From positions 248,001 to 312,000 of the forward strand of contig JAPEUQ010000006.1 of assembly GCA_027946365.1 (NCBI GenBank): a stretch of DNA of 64,000 bases, in the 5' to 3' direction. Shown here piece by piece: positions 25,252 through 37,400 of the stretch. The position numbers were made by a program, and so were the translations under genes. Source of the DNA: Kalmusia sp. IMI 367209 (Eukaryota; Ascomycota; Dothideomycetes; Pleosporales; Didymosphaeriaceae). How positions within the stretch are numbered: position 1 is the first letter of the stretch; each line of letters begins with the position of its first letter. The notes beneath the pieces were generated by a model. It was not told the origin of the DNA. It worked only from the letters and a program-made list of their open reading frames with translations, and did no database searches.

Positions 25252-26264
25252 CGTTTCGGCCATACATCTAACTTTCGTGCACTATTGGCTGAAATGGTAG
25301 TTTGAGAGTAAGAGTGTAGAGTCTCGAATTAAAACGCGCAGTATGAATATAACAATAGCGCAAACGTGTTTGATGCAAACACTGTTCACTCACCCCCAAA
25401 GACGCACTAGTCTCTTCTAGCTGTTTATTGTCGGACCTCAAAGGTTCTCTCGATGTCATCTGAACATTAATTGTATAGTCTCCTCACCCTTAAGCAGTCC
25501 TCAATGCTTACGAAATTCCATATCCATGAATCGTACATGATCGCGCTACGTAAGGTCGATCCTATCTTTGCAGGAGGTCTAGATGCCTTGCGCACGAGCT
25601 GAGATATACATCCAGCAAGCTCCGCGTCTTACAAAAGACGAAGGAATACATCAAATCCTGATCTTGGTGAATAAACCTACAATTGAGTACGTGCGCTACT
25701 TTTCGCCATGACAATGGCATCGAGAACAAGTTAGTCCTGGAAGCATGTCGACATCTTCAGCATAGAATTTCACCTTGCAACTATGAGTGGAGAAGCTATT
25801 CGGCTTCTACTGAATGGCGCTAGTGCCGTGATATTCTTGATGAAACACTTGTACACCTGCCCATCCAAGAAATCCTGTCTCAGGTACGATGTGACGTGTT
25901 GTGCAACATGGTTTCATTCTGAGGCTGATAGTCGAGACGGTGCGAAGCCACAATCTAATGGTAGATCAAAATTGAGCAGGTACCTTCTCTGCGATGACAC
26001 AAGTGAACGGAAAGGGGTCTCTATATCTGCTATCGATAATAAGGCTACGGCTGGCTTTGGTCGATTGACAAATGGATTGATCATCTACTACCTCTAACCT
26101 TTTTCGTATCTGAATATATTCCAACGCGAATTACTGCGCGACCAAGCAATTAGCTCGTGATTTCGACCAGATGTATAAAAACCCCCGCCTACACATCGAT
26201 CTCTTCCCCTCACGGCAGGACTTGAAAGCAACCGGAACAACAACACTAGACTCTGATCCTCACG
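25252..26264. other. Intergenic before the GH25-like gene
   Basis: About 1 kb with no recognisable gene; a 104-codon plus-strand open stretch at 25783..26097 has no domain and ordinary intergenic composition. The last 100 bp hold the promoter of the GH25-like gene. Confidence 0.5.
26174..26180 (+). promoter_or_regulatory. TATA box of the GH25-like gene
   Basis: TATAAAA followed by a C-run, 85-91 bp upstream of the ATG at 26265. A strong TATA box suits an inducible secreted-protein gene. Confidence 0.65.
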
Positions 26265-26945
26265 ATGAAACTCCTCTACTCCCTTTCCTTCCTCGCCGCC
26301 TTCGGCCAAGCCACCACCCTACACGATCGCACCATCCAAGGCCTCGACATCTCCCACTACCAAAACAACCCCAACCTAACCGAAGCCCACACCGTCGGCA
26401 TCTCTTTCGTCTACATCAAAGCAACCGAAGGCGCAACATACACCGACCCCAAATTCTCCACGCACTACACCGCCGCAACCGAAGCCGGCTTCATGCGCGG
26501 CGGCTACCACATCGCCCGCCCCGACCTCTCCGACGGACCTTCCCAGGCCAAGTTCTTCCTTGCCAACGGCGGCGGCTGGACTGCTGACCACAAAACGCTA
26601 CCGGGCTTGCTCTCCATCGGCCTAGATAGTGACTGCGCTGGGCTGACGCCCAAGGCGATGAATGAGTGGATCAAAGGGTGGGTGGAGGAGTATGAGGGTG
26701 CGACGAAGAGGAGCCCGGTCATCGGGACGCGTAACGAGTGGTGGGTACAGTGTACTGGGAACACGGCGGAGTTCAACGAGAAAAGTGCATTGTTGTTGGC
26801 GAATTGGGGAGATAGTGTGGGAATGATTCCGGGTGGGTGGCAGTTTGCGACGATTTGGCAGTATAGGAAGGGCGGGGCTTGGGGTGGGAATAGTAATATC
26901 TTTAGCGGGGATGCGGAGGCTTTGAGGCACCTGGTGGATGGGTGA
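26265..26945 (+). CDS. GH25 lysozyme-like secreted protein with altered active site
   Basis: Single exon, 226 residues. Signal peptide MKLLYSLSFLAAFGQATT, then a glycoside hydrolase family 25 fold: GLDISHYQNNPNLTEAH, VGISFVYIKATEGATYTDPK, AGFMRGGYHIARPD, FFLANGGGW, CAGLTP...CTGNTAEF (conserved disulfide pair), WQFATIWQY and the tail IFSGDAEALRHL. GH25 enzymes cleave the N-acetylmuramic acid-GlcNAc bond of bacterial peptidoglycan, using a DxE pair on a central strand, in fungi usually within LPGMLDLEY. Here the strand reads LPGLLSIGLDS, so both acidic residues are gone, and the later YTTTDWW-type motif is GTRNEWW. The Asp of GLDISHYQ and the late GD remain. The sequence indicates a non-hydrolytic binder or a decaying gene. 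Tail-to-tail with the MFS gene. Confidence 0.9.
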   Translation: MKLLYSLSFLAAFGQATTLHDRTIQGLDISHYQNNPNLTEAHTVGISFVYIKATEGATYTDPKFSTHYTAATEAGFMRGGYHIARPDLSDGPSQAKFFLANGGGWTADHKTLPGLLSIGLDSDCAGLTPKAMNEWIKGWVEEYEGATKRSPVIGTRNEWWVQCTGNTAEFNEKSALLLANWGDSVGMIPGGWQFATIWQYRKGGAWGGNSNIFSGDAEALRHLVDG

Positions 26946-27317
26946 GTGGAGTGAAGGGGGGTTAGGAGCGTGTCGCGTTTGGATGCTGGATCGAAGGACT
27001 GGAGAAACGTTCGTCGGTTTGAAGACACTCGTTTGTAGGATGTCTTTCTATATAGTGTATTCGTTATCTACCTACTTTTGAATAGAGCAATGAGCTCTTT
27101 CTGATCTTATGCAAGCTTACCTGCGGAACACATAAAGCTAGCAGCAATTTTTGCCGCGAGATGCTGTCCTGGTACGTTGCGGGTTTAAAGAGCGATTAGG
27201 ATGAGTGTATGAGGAAGACGCAAGTGACACCAGCAAGACCTCGTAGTAGCTGCATGGTGTAACATGTGACATGATTCTACTCTCAGCAGACATACTCTAC
27301 TCGGTCCACCAAATCTT
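26946..27317. other. Intergenic between convergent genes
   Basis: About 370 bp holding the 3' UTRs of the GH25-like gene (+) and the MFS transporter (-). Nothing else seen. Confidence 0.5.
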
Positions 27318-28862
27318 CTATACCCGTCCCCTCTCCTCATCCTTACTCTTTCTCCCATCCCAACTGCTCCCCTCACTATCCTCATCTGTCTCTCCCAACA
27401 ACTCATCCCAAGCCCCCTCATCCACACTATCCCTCCCATCATCACCATCCTCCTCCTCCTCCCTCCTCCCATCGACTTTAACATTAACAAACAGTACCCA
27501 CAGCCCCACATCATACGTAACCCTACATATCCCCGTTGCCACAAACGCAGCGAAGAACTTATCGTTCCCAGCCAGAATGCCAGTGATCGAGGGGCCAACA
27601 CTCATAGCTAAAGTCCTAGCCATAGACGTAATACCCATAACGCCCGTCCTCTCCTCAGGCTTCACCACCGCCGCAATAAACGCCGTCCGCGGCGCCTGAT
27701 CCATACTATTCAGTGCCGCCCTGAACAGCAACAAGCCCACGGTCCAACCCACACTGTTCGGCAGCGGGATGAACGCGCTCGCGATGCTAGACGGCAAGTG
27801 CGTAAATACCATGGTGTTGATGAGGCCGATGCGCTTGGACAGCGGGCCTGCGAAGATGGAGGACACGGCGCAGAGGAACTGCGAGGCGGACGTGATATCG
27901 CCGAGAGTGGACTTTGACAGGTGGAATTTCTGGTCCACATAGTAATTCATGAGGGAGTAAGGGGTCATGCCGTCGGCGAGGGAGTCGATGGCGAGCAGGA
28001 GCCAGAGCTTGTACATTATGCGGCGGGTGGGGACAGATATTTGGGAGAAGTAAGACTGCTTCGATTTCGGGGTGACGCGAAGAGCGCGCGCTTGCGATTC
28101 GGATGAACGGCCGTCTGTCGTGGGCGTCATAGCTTCTAGAAGCACCTCGCCTTCTTCTCCGCTGTCACCGCGTCGATTGCGCTCCATCATCTCCTTGCTC
28201 TTCTCGCCTGCAACTTCGCATCTGTGGCTGAGTCCGAGACACAAGATACAGCCGAGGACACCGAATCCAGCGTACAGCCAGAACAACACGTGATACGCCC
28301 TCTTCACGTCGCCACTACTCTTCTCCACCCAGCTCACCACCCGTCCCGCAACCTCTGTTCCCACTGCCCCCGCCATCGTCGTAGCCGTAACATACCACGC
28401 CAACACATCGCTCCTCGTCTGTTCATCCGTCAAGCCACTCAATATACTCTCTTCCACCGCCCTGAACGGCCCGTTATCCCCGCCCGTTACGCTGATCACC
28501 CCCACCACCGCCGCTCCCAACAACACCCAGAAGTTCTCGCTTAGAGCAAAAGCAGTACCTGAGCCCACCATCATTACAGAGCCGAGAAGCAGGATGCGGC
28601 GACGCCCAAGCTTGTCAGCGACGAGCGTGAGAAGGAGCGAGAGCACAACATCGCCGAGGAGGGTGAGGGTCATGAACAATCCGATGCGGGAGTCAGGGAA
28701 GGAGAGGGAGGCGAAGAAGAGGGCGAGGATGAGGGAGGGGATGCCGGCGGAGAACATGCGTATGGAGCGTAGGGTGATGATGAGATATGCATCCAGTCCT
28801 GTCGCGTGGAGGGAGTGCACGCCTAGGAAATGCGCGAAGCGTGAGAGAATAGTCGGAGCCAT
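27318..28862 (-). CDS. Major facilitator superfamily transporter
   Basis: Single exon; ATG at 28862 (MAPTILSRFAHFLGVHSLHA) gives 514 residues. Twelve hydrophobic segments in two groups of six are separated by a hydrophilic loop (residues about 210-290) with runs of charged residues. The loop between TM2 and TM3 has the MFS motif LVADKLGRRRILLLGSV; a second family block reads GDNGPFRAVEESILSGLTD and RSDVLAWYV, the second half has a matching GPLSKRIGLINTM. This subtype resembles uncharacterised fungal MFS proteins such as yeast Ycr023c; the substrate is unknown. The C-terminus is a long acidic Asp/Glu/Ser tail (EEEEDGDDGRDSVDEGAWDE), probably cytosolic. The frame upstream of 28862 lacks an ATG. 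Confidence 0.88.
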   Translation of the reverse strand: MAPTILSRFAHFLGVHSLHATGLDAYLIITLRSIRMFSAGIPSLILALFFASLSFPDSRIGLFMTLTLLGDVVLSLLLTLVADKLGRRRILLLGSVMMVGSGTAFALSENFWVLLGAAVVGVISVTGGDNGPFRAVEESILSGLTDEQTRSDVLAWYVTATTMAGAVGTEVAGRVVSWVEKSSGDVKRAYHVLFWLYAGFGVLGCILCLGLSHRCEVAGEKSKEMMERNRRGDSGEEGEVLLEAMTPTTDGRSSESQARALRVTPKSKQSYFSQISVPTRRIMYKLWLLLAIDSLADGMTPYSLMNYYVDQKFHLSKSTLGDITSASQFLCAVSSIFAGPLSKRIGLINTMVFTHLPSSIASAFIPLPNSVGWTVGLLLFRAALNSMDQAPRTAFIAAVVKPEERTGVMGITSMARTLAMSVGPSITGILAGNDKFFAAFVATGICRVTYDVGLWVLFVNVKVDGRREEEEDGDDGRDSVDEGAWDELLGETDEDSEGSSWDGRKSKDEERGRV

Positions 28863-29385
28863 TGTGCTTTCTGGTCTACGAAAGTAGAAGATCAATTTCA
28901 GCGTTGAAATATATGCCCGCTCTACGGGCACAGCAATTCTATCTCATGCGGAATAGGTGAAAATAAGTGTAAAGGAATATATGAAAAGAGAAGAAAGACA
29001 AAGAGGTCGTTGAATCGCCATCTGCAAGGCCGGCCGCGGACTCGCATAAAGCTTCGACTACTGCACCTACTAGACCGTATTTTCACCGGCCAGCTTACCG
29101 CCTCAATTCTCGTTCGCCATCTATCCAACTACAGGGCATGCGTGGCGTTAAATCCGGAGCCGAGCGCTGTTCCCGGGGTTGGAAGGTCGCGTGCGAAGTC
29201 GGAATGGTCGGAGTCATTTTCCTGTACCGAGATACCCCACCATACCGATTGCGTCATGGGGTGGGCTTGTGGTAATAAATGCCGAAGCACGACATTGCAA
29301 AGTAGCGCAATAAGGTGAATGCAGGTAATTGATAAGAAACGGGTATCTTGATCGTAGCCAGCGTTATGCTGTAAGGCAGATCATG
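28863..29385. other. Intergenic between FAN1 stop and MFS start
   Basis: 523 bp, probably holding the MFS promoter and the FAN1 3' UTR. No gene or repeat recognised. Confidence 0.5.
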
Positions 29386-32019
29386 TCAAACAACGCGAAC
29401 TTCTTTGGCAACGGCGGCGCATAGCTCAACTTGCACCCCAGCTCCAGACAATACATGTATCCAAAGCCTTTGCGTATCACTCAAGCGATCATTCTCGCTT
29501 TTGACTTCTGCGAATTTGACCTGGCCTTTCTTGGTCTTTCCTTTTTCTTCTTCAGCTACTTTCCACAGGAAAAGATCGGGCACGCCACCTCCTCGTTGGC
29601 CATACTCTTGCGCCATGACTTTGCAGACTGTTGCTAATGCTTCTCCATCGAAGCATTCAGCAATTTGGACAAGGTCCGCAATGTCGTATGTCCAATCTAG
29701 ACCTACTATGCAAGTCCGACGCTCGTGATGCGCATCATATACAGTCTGAATGATAGTCGGGGCGTCGCCATTCGATATCTCGTTCAATCGCGCATTGATC
29801 TCGCTGATCCGTGAAGGATAAAATGCATCAGTGTGTAGATCCAGCGGGCAGGTTTGGTACGGTGTTTGGAAAACATTGGGTATGTAAATGAACATAATAT
29901 CGGAGAAAAGGTATGCGAATAGCGTGCGCACGATGCCTCCCTCACTATGAAAACCTTTCCATCCTTGGTTGCGGTAATGCGAGAGGCACATCGCCTCTAC
30001 GCTGCATTCGCCGTCTTCTCGCGGATCGATCCAAATCGTTTTCGCCCCTCGTCTCCCGGAACTCAGAAGGGAGGAACTATCATGCCGTCTCAGCAGCGGG
30101 ACTTCTCGTTCGATGCGAATGCCTTCGAACTTGACTTCGATTGGCTTCGTCAGTCGCACGTGAGAAAAGTCATGCTGTGCTCTCTTAACCGTCTTGAGGC
30201 TCTTCTCAAGCTTCGTGATTCGCTTCTGCAAGTCGTAATGGTGTATGATATGCACGAGATTGTCCTGTAAGCCCACTTCACAGGTCCGAAGCGCAACACG
30301 CTTCCAGTGCTTCTTTTGTGCCTCGTCGCTGCGACCTTCCGCATCGGTGAGTGCGCCCAAGTAGTGCTCCTCTAGTAGTGCTTTTCGCTGGTACCACGCC
30401 CCTCGCCGAGAGTGGTGAAAGAGGCGTTGCTGTAAAAGTTCTGTGAGCAACTCGTGCTCACGCTTGTGTTCCTTTCGCCGAGCAAGGACACCCGTGGCTT
30501 TGTGGATGATGCGCGTGTATACCCATGCAGGCGAAAGCCGACGCAGATAAGCGCCCTCCCCGCTGTGGTAAATGCTGTCCTCTTTTTGTTGTTCTTCCTT
30601 GAGGAGGACTTTCCAACGGGGATAAACTTCCTCAAATACATCAATGATCTCCTGATAACTTGCTTCGGTGACTCTGCCGTTGAATTCCAGTATGTTGTCG
30701 ACTCGGAACTGCGTGCGTATCGACGCTTCGAATTCGAGAAGCAAAGAGCGCGACGTGAAGATGTTGGCTGAGCGTGAGACAATGTATTCTGGAAAATTAC
30801 GACGTGCAATCTTTGCAAGGATAATTGTCGTCAACGACTTTTCCGTCCACTCGGTCGAACGGTAGAACACGAGGTGAATGCGCTCGAAGAGCTTAAGAGG
30901 CGCAAGTGAAAGGCGAATGCAGGGCCCCGTCTCATTCATGATTTTGCGAGTAAAGTGCGCATCGCGATTCGCATCGGACGAGAAATCCTCCACCGGCTCG
31001 CTATCCGGCGTCTCCGACCCCATTCCAGACACAGACGAGCGTCGCGAGCTTTCTGTATCTGAGCGCTTCAAGCCGACAAAACCCAAACCTGCTTGCCGTT
31101 GGCTTGTCCGGCGTAGGGCTTTGAGCAAGTCCTTTTTATTTTTGCCCTGAACTTTGGCCTCCTTCGCAAGTGCCTTGAGCTCATCTAGCTTTAGCAGTGA
31201 CGATGCCTGCTCCAGTGTGGTTATCTCCTCCTCTGAGCGATCAGCGAATGTGAACGAGTTGCCTAACGTCGTGCCCGCTGGAGGTTCCAGTTCGCCAGGG
31301 TGCGACTCTACTTGTGAGGAAGCCGTAGGGAGGTCGTGTGATTGTTGCAGTGTTCCGATGGCAGCATCGAGGTCCGAGATATCGCTGTGGTAGCCGATGT
31401 TCTTGATACGATGCCATGTCGACGTCTTACGTAGGAATAAGCGGACGTACCTGGGCAATAGACAATTAGTAGGCGCAGCATGATAGAAGTAAATCGTGGG
31501 TGAGCCCTACAGGTATTGTGCCTCGTAGTCCAGATCTCGCCATCTCGTGAACACTTCCATTTCAGTCTCGTCGAATAGGTGGCTCTCCTCATCCAGCACC
31601 GTGTCCAGAGCCAGATTAAAAGCGTCCACGTATAGGGAGCTCCTTCCCCTCACCCAACCCCGATTCTGTAAGCGCTCTTCAGTCTCCTTTGCCTCATCCT
31701 GCGAAGCCTTATAGGCCTCGTATTCTTCGATCGCCTCAGCATCGCTTTTTACAGGCGGCAATGCGCTTTCCAAATCGGTCTTGTGCGGCTCACTAGCCTC
31801 CTCTACCACTTCATCGTCATCCCCAGCGTCCGAATCTGGTATCTCGCGGTTCGTAAACCTGGCAGCCTTTCGCGGGCTTCGCTTCGAGGGGGAGGAGTCG
31901 AGTTTCTGCTTCTTCGGTGGTGGTTCTTTGACGTCATCGATTTTGGTGGGCTTTGACTGTTTGATGAAGCGAGTGATCATTTGATTATGTTTTGAGGCGC
32001 TGCGCGGATTGAGTGCCAT
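29386..32019 (-). CDS. FAN1: Fanconi-associated nuclease 1 (5'-flap nuclease, VRR-NUC)
   Basis: Structure-specific nuclease that removes interstrand DNA cross-links, acting in the nucleus. Exons in coding order: 32019..31511, 31450..29386; intron 60 nt; 857 residues. N-terminus is basic and Pro/Ser/Lys-rich with nuclear-localisation-like runs (KEPPPKKQKLDSSPSKR). The middle holds the SAP-like and TPR-type regions: LKLDELKALAKEAKVQGKNK, LEEHYLGALTDAEGRSDEAQ, CEVGLQDNLVHIIHHYDLQK. The C-terminal VRR-NUC domain has the metal-binding PD-(D/E)XK-like core GGGVPDLFLW ... KFAEVKSENDRLSDTQRLWI, preceded by CIVGLDWTYDIADL. Conserved residues for catalysis (Asp in PDL, Glu and Lys in EVK) are present. 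Confidence 0.93.
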
Positions 32020-32519
32020 TGTCGAAGGCAGATGGGATGGTAGCCCCGCGGCGACAATAGATGCGGACTGGCGCCGATGTCAGCTGGGCTTGGAACGCGC
32101 CTGCCGAAACGCGCGGTCACGAGTGACGCTAACCCAAGTTGCATGTCACTCTTCACCTTCGAGCTCCGACTTGGACCACTTACAATAGTGTTCGCTCAGC
32201 GACGAAAAGATGATCATTTATCTCAAAGGTATAAATTGCTCGATCGTCAGCTCCTGGAAAGACCCGTGTGCGAAAGAACCTTACGCTGTGCTTTATTTTA
32301 CAGCTGGAGCAAGTGGTCGTCCTATTAGCTAGAAGGTTCACTATAGCGGGATAAAAATAACTATAGACTGATGTACAAGCCTCACGATCATCCTTGAAGG
32401 CCAATATGTCTAATAGAGGTACGTCATATAAACTATGTGGAGCGCAGCCCTACATCACATCTCATCTTAGGCGGAATGGAGAGCATACTCTTCACTTTGT
32501 CGCCACCAATCCAAAGTCT
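32020..32519. other. Intergenic upstream of FAN1
   Basis: 500 bp with the FAN1 promoter and the 3' flank of the next minus-strand gene. No other element seen. Confidence 0.5.
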
Positions 32520-33148
32520 TCACCCACCACCAGACTCTGTACCATTCAGGCTCGCAAACCTTGAAGCATTGATCTCGTCCGCCGTGTAGTGCGTGATGCA
32601 GCGCACCTTGCGATATCCATGATCCACATTGCAGACATACTCATCGTTCGGATACGGGAAGCAATAACCTTCTGACCTCCCTTTGAGAGGGAACATTTGG
32701 TATTTCTCGTTCGGCGGTCTATCCCGGTAGATAGCTGCCATGGTCAGCCGGTCGTTCATATCGCTTCACAGAGCTTACGCACTCCAATGTAAGAGAGGTC
32801 GGTTGCCGAAATGCATCTCCATGACAGTGATACTTCCAGGGTCCTAGAGTCATCGTTAGTATAATGTCTCACTCGCATTGAGATACGTGTACGGCTTACG
32901 AAATCGGCTACGCATCCTTGTCCCTCGCAACGGACGCCTTTCTTGTTGCCGCTTACATCGTCGCTGTAGTCGAAGCGGGGTGCTGCTGCGGGATCTCCGC
33001 AGTTCCTCGGCTTATCGCCAAAGACTTTGTAGCCTGCGTGGGGGTAGCGGACGTCCCAATGGTGTTCCCAGTATATATCAAAATTCGCCGATGTGAGCTG
33101 AAATAGCTCGATGAGGATAGTTAAGACGCAGGCGAGGCGAAGCTTCAT
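32520..33148 (-). CDS. Small secreted cysteine-containing protein, unknown function
   Basis: Exons in coding order: 33148..32900, 32843..32783, 32734..32520; introns are 56 and 48 nt; 174 residues. Signal peptide MKLRLACVLTILIELFQLTSA, then a mature domain of about 150 residues (NFDIYWEHHWDVRYPHAGYK) with six cysteines in the motifs RNCGD, RCEGQGC, YCF, YVCN and VRCIT, presumably three disulfides. The second exon ends PLLHWT via a GTGCGT donor; using a downstream GT would bring a stop. I recognise the layout from uncharacterised secreted proteins of plant-associated fungi but no named family. Size, signal peptide and Cys content make it an effector-like candidate; no function is claimed. Start chosen at 33148 because the frame upstream has no ATG. 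Confidence 0.75.
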
Positions 33149-34417
33149 GATCAATGGAGGGCTGTTTGAGAGGCAGGGAGCATGGAAACCGAGAATGACT
33201 GGACTGTTTTGGCTCTCAGAATTCTGCCTATATAGACTTACTATCTCGATCCTAACACAATGTAGATGCTGGAGGTTGATTGGATCCTAAAGTGCTTTCG
33301 ATGACTTGCAGCAGTGAAGCAGATGAACGCAAAGAGGAGGGGGTAGTCTCTGCATGTAGCTAGCACTCCATCACGCCATGTTGTGTCACCGTGAGCTTCC
33401 ACGTAACTGGTTCGAGGTAATGTGCGGGTTGCATTTCATAGGGCATGAGAAAGGGATAACACATATGTTGTATCATATGAAGAACAGAAAAGATTGGAGC
33501 GTGAGAGTACACCTGCAGTAGTGACGTTGCCTTAGATGGAGAAAGTCTCCGTATTCGATGGAGGCGAAGCTATAGTTGTGCACATGTGCACATTTGGTGC
33601 ACAAACAAGTATGCAAGGTAACAATTGATCAGTGGTCAATTGTGTCAGGCCGTTTGCCTCTTGAGGCGCTCGGAAGGTGATACCAGGTGCGTTATCGATC
33701 GTGCTTCCCGATCTTAATGAAATGCGCAATGCTATGAGTTGCTGGCGTTGACTGGCCTATTGAGGGCGTCAGGTTGACTGCGGCCGAGTTACGAGTCCGT
33801 ACTTTCGCGGGCTCTTCTCTGTATCGAGCAGGGGAAGTTTAAAACGCAAAATAGTGTCTCGCTCGATTACGAGAAGATACCAGTGGACTGGTTAGGAGCA
33901 AACGCTCAACACCAGGTGACGCATTTTGGTGAGCTGGTCCACGAAGCTTTCGAGCAAACAAAGAAATCACAAGATGGAAAACATTAGATTGGAGACACAG
34001 TCAGCGAAAAAGGGACGAGATGCTTTGAAATCGACGATATATTATCCCGAGCTAATCATACAACAGTACCTCCCCAAACGCCAAAGCTAAGTCAAAAGAC
34101 CTCAGTGTGCAACATAGGAAATAAGCTAGAGAGCTGAGGAGCCGTGATCCATCTGGCCAGACAGAAAATACACAACAAGGCGTACAAAAATAACCGGCAA
34201 CCCAAAGAAAAAAAGCTTTTTCGCAAGATCATCCAATCCTATCGCCCAGACATTTAGCCCTCAACACTCACCCTCGAACCCCCCGATCCTTGAGCTCGTA
34301 TCGAGGGGAAAAATGTCCGGATGTGGTATCATATGCAATCCCCCTATTAATAACGATTTGAAGCCAAACGGAAAAACGTCTTCATCACCACCGCTCACTC
34401 AATCGTGAACTGGCAGT
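33149..34417. other. Intergenic 1.3 kb
   Basis: Contains the promoter of the secreted-protein gene on its left and the 3' flank of the DUF3659 gene on its right. The middle shows no open frame of interest and no repeat. Confidence 0.5.
33229..33235 (-). promoter_or_regulatory. TATA box of the small secreted protein gene
   Basis: TATATAG on the minus strand (the palindrome ctatatag), about 81-87 bp upstream of the ATG at 33148, the same spacing as the GH25-like gene's TATA box. Confidence 0.55.
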
Positions 34418-37400
34418 TTATTTCTTGCTGCCAAGCAGCCCGCCGACAAGAGGCAAGTTCGAGGCACCTCCGCCCTTCTTCTTGTCCTTCTTGCCGCCTA
34501 GCATCTCGCTTACCGAGCCGAGACCCAGACCGCCGAGCAACTTGTTGATACCCATGCCACCCAACAGACCGTTGACGAGACCACCAAGGCCAAGGCCATT
34601 GAGTAGTCTGCCAACGAGATTGAGCACACCTGTCAACAGCAGACCAACAGCAGCGATGATCTGGAATAGGGGCTCGGTGAGGAGAGCCCAGAGCGGGTTG
34701 AGCTTCTTCTTGGCGTGAGGCATGTCGGAGATCTTCTTCTTCGCATTGTCGATGGTAGTAACCACGGTAGTAGTGAGCTCCTTGAGGAGGTCGGCAAGGC
34801 GGTACTCCTCGGGCGTAGCATCCCGAGTCTCGGATCGGCCCTTGGCCTGGGCGGCGATGCGGCCATCGGGGTCGAGGGCACGGAGCGAGCCATTGCACTC
34901 TTCCAAGATGCGAGAACCCTCCATGATGAGCGGCTTGACGTTGTTGACAAGCTCCTCTTCATCAAGTTCGTCGCGAGGTGTACGATCGGCTTTCTCAATG
35001 TACTATACGATTGTTAGCATACTGTTATAGAGCATCGACTGTGGGATGGTGCCTACCTCAGTGATCTGCTTCATGACAGGCTGGACACGCTCAAGTGTCT
35101 GCTGGCAGATGTTGGCCATCTTGTCAGCAAGCTCAGCATCCTCGCGGCGCTGCTTCTCCTCGTCGGTCTCCTCGTGATCCTCCTCAACGATATTCTCAAG
35201 AAGAGTGACTTCTCCGACCTTGTTACCATCATTGTCGATGACATAGCCGTTGTCATCGATCTCAAGACCAGCACAGTGACCAAGATCACCAGCAGTGAGA
35301 CGACCAATAATATCGCCATTCTCGTCACGCACTTCACCGTCCTTGTTGACATGCATGCCAGCCATGGGGTTGATGCGACGCTCCTTCTCCTCGGGCTCCC
35401 AACGCTCGGCTTTACCGATGACGTTGCCGTTCTTGTCGTTGATGTCGCCATCTTCGTCGACCTTGTGACCGACAAGTCGCTTGATGTCGCCCTCAATGAC
35501 GCGACCGATGATGTCTCCACTAGCAGTCTGAACAGTTCCGTCCTTAGCGACAGAGTTCTCATCAAAGCCGGCGAAAGGTCCCTCAGGTCCTGATGAGACA
35601 CCCTGGACGAGCTCAGCGCGTCCGATGACATTTCCAGCATTGTCCCAGATCTGGCCCTTTCCGTCTACCTTCTTGCCAATCATAGTGGCTGGGTCACCCT
35701 CGGCAACGCGGCCAAGGATAGTGCCAGATGAGTCGACAACATTGCCGGCCTTGTTGACGGTGCAGCCAGCAAGAGCACTAAGGTCGACCTCCGCCTCCTC
35801 CTCTTCCTCCCAAGGTTCGGCGTGACCCTTGACATTGCCGTACTTGTCAATGATATCACCGTCTTCGTCGACTGAGTTACCAACAAGCTTCTTGGGATCA
35901 CCCTCGGTGATCTGGCCAACGCGGTTGCCGTCGGAATCTTCGACGAATCCGTCCTTGACAACACGGAGACCTTCCAAGCCTGCGAAAGGACCCTCCTTAC
36001 GGGTGACGCGCTCGTTCTCGGGAATCAACTCGCAACGACCGACAACTTTGCCAGTGTCGTTGTGAATCTGGCCTTCTCCATCGGATTTACGGCCAACAAG
36101 GTCCTCAAGATTGCCTTCAACGAGACGTCCAACTGGAGTTCCTTGGGCATCGACAAGATAGCCCTGCTTGTTGAGAGTAAGGCCCTCGAGGATGGAGAGA
36201 TCATCAGGAATCTCTTCCTCTTCCTCGAGCGGTTCGGCATGGCCCTTGACATTGCCGTATTTGTCGACAATGTCACCATCCTCGTCGACAGCCATGCCCA
36301 CAAGGCGCTTAGGATTGCCCTCAACGATGGTGCCAACAATGTTGTCATCTTCGTCAGCAACCTTTCCGTCAGGAACAACGCGGAGACCTTGAAGGCCAGC
36401 GAAGGGACCTTCAGGCTTGGCCTCACGTTCCTCCGGTGGGATGAGCTCAACTCGTCCGATGACCTTGCCAGAGTCGTTCCAGATCTGGCCTTCGGCGTCA
36501 ATCTTCCTGCCAGCGAGCTCCTTGGGATTGCCTTCGACAACGCGGGCAATGGGGACACCTTCGCTGCCAATGACGTTGCCCTGCTTGTTAGGAGTCATGC
36601 CTTCAAGATCAGAAAGATCGGTGGCCTCCGGCTCGGGCTCGGGCTCCTCCTCTGGCTCCTCGTAGCGTTCGGCGTGTCCGACGACTGAGCCCTTCTTGTC
36701 GATGATGTCTCCATCTTCATCAACAGCGCGACCGATAAGCTTCTTAGCGTCGCCTTCAACAACTTGGCCGACGCGATTGCCGTTCTCGTCCTCGACATAG
36801 CCGTCCTTGACGACGATAAGGCCTTCAAGACCCGCGAAGGGAGCCTCTTCCTCGCCCTCCTCCTGGGGTACAGTCTGAGCACGACCGATGACGTTACCTT
36901 TGTTGTCCCAGAACTGGCCCTCAGCATCGGAGGTGACACCAGACTTCGAAAGCTTCTTGGCATCACCCTCAACGAGCTCACCAACAATGTTGCCCTCGGA
37001 GTCAATGAGCTTGCCGGCCTTGTTAACGGTCAATCCCTCGAGGATAGACAGGGGCGGAAGGTTGTCTTCGGCGGCCTCCTCGGCCTCCTCGGCGGCTTCC
37101 TGAGCGTCTTCCGCGGCCTCACCAGCCTCTTCCGCGGCATCTTCGGCTTCACCAACCTTTTGCTCGACCATCTTAGGAAGGGTCTTGACCTTGCCGATGA
37201 CGTTGCCATCCTTGTCGAGCACCTCGCCCTGGGCGTTGATCTTCTTGCCGGCGCACTCGCTGGCTTCACCTTCGGTGAGCTCACCAATGACTTCGCCTTC
37301 CTCGTCTAGGACCTGACCCTTCTTGTTGACCTTCAGGCCCTCGAGGGTATCCAGATCAGGAATGATCTCGACTTCCTTGACTTCAGGCGCGGGCTGAGTC

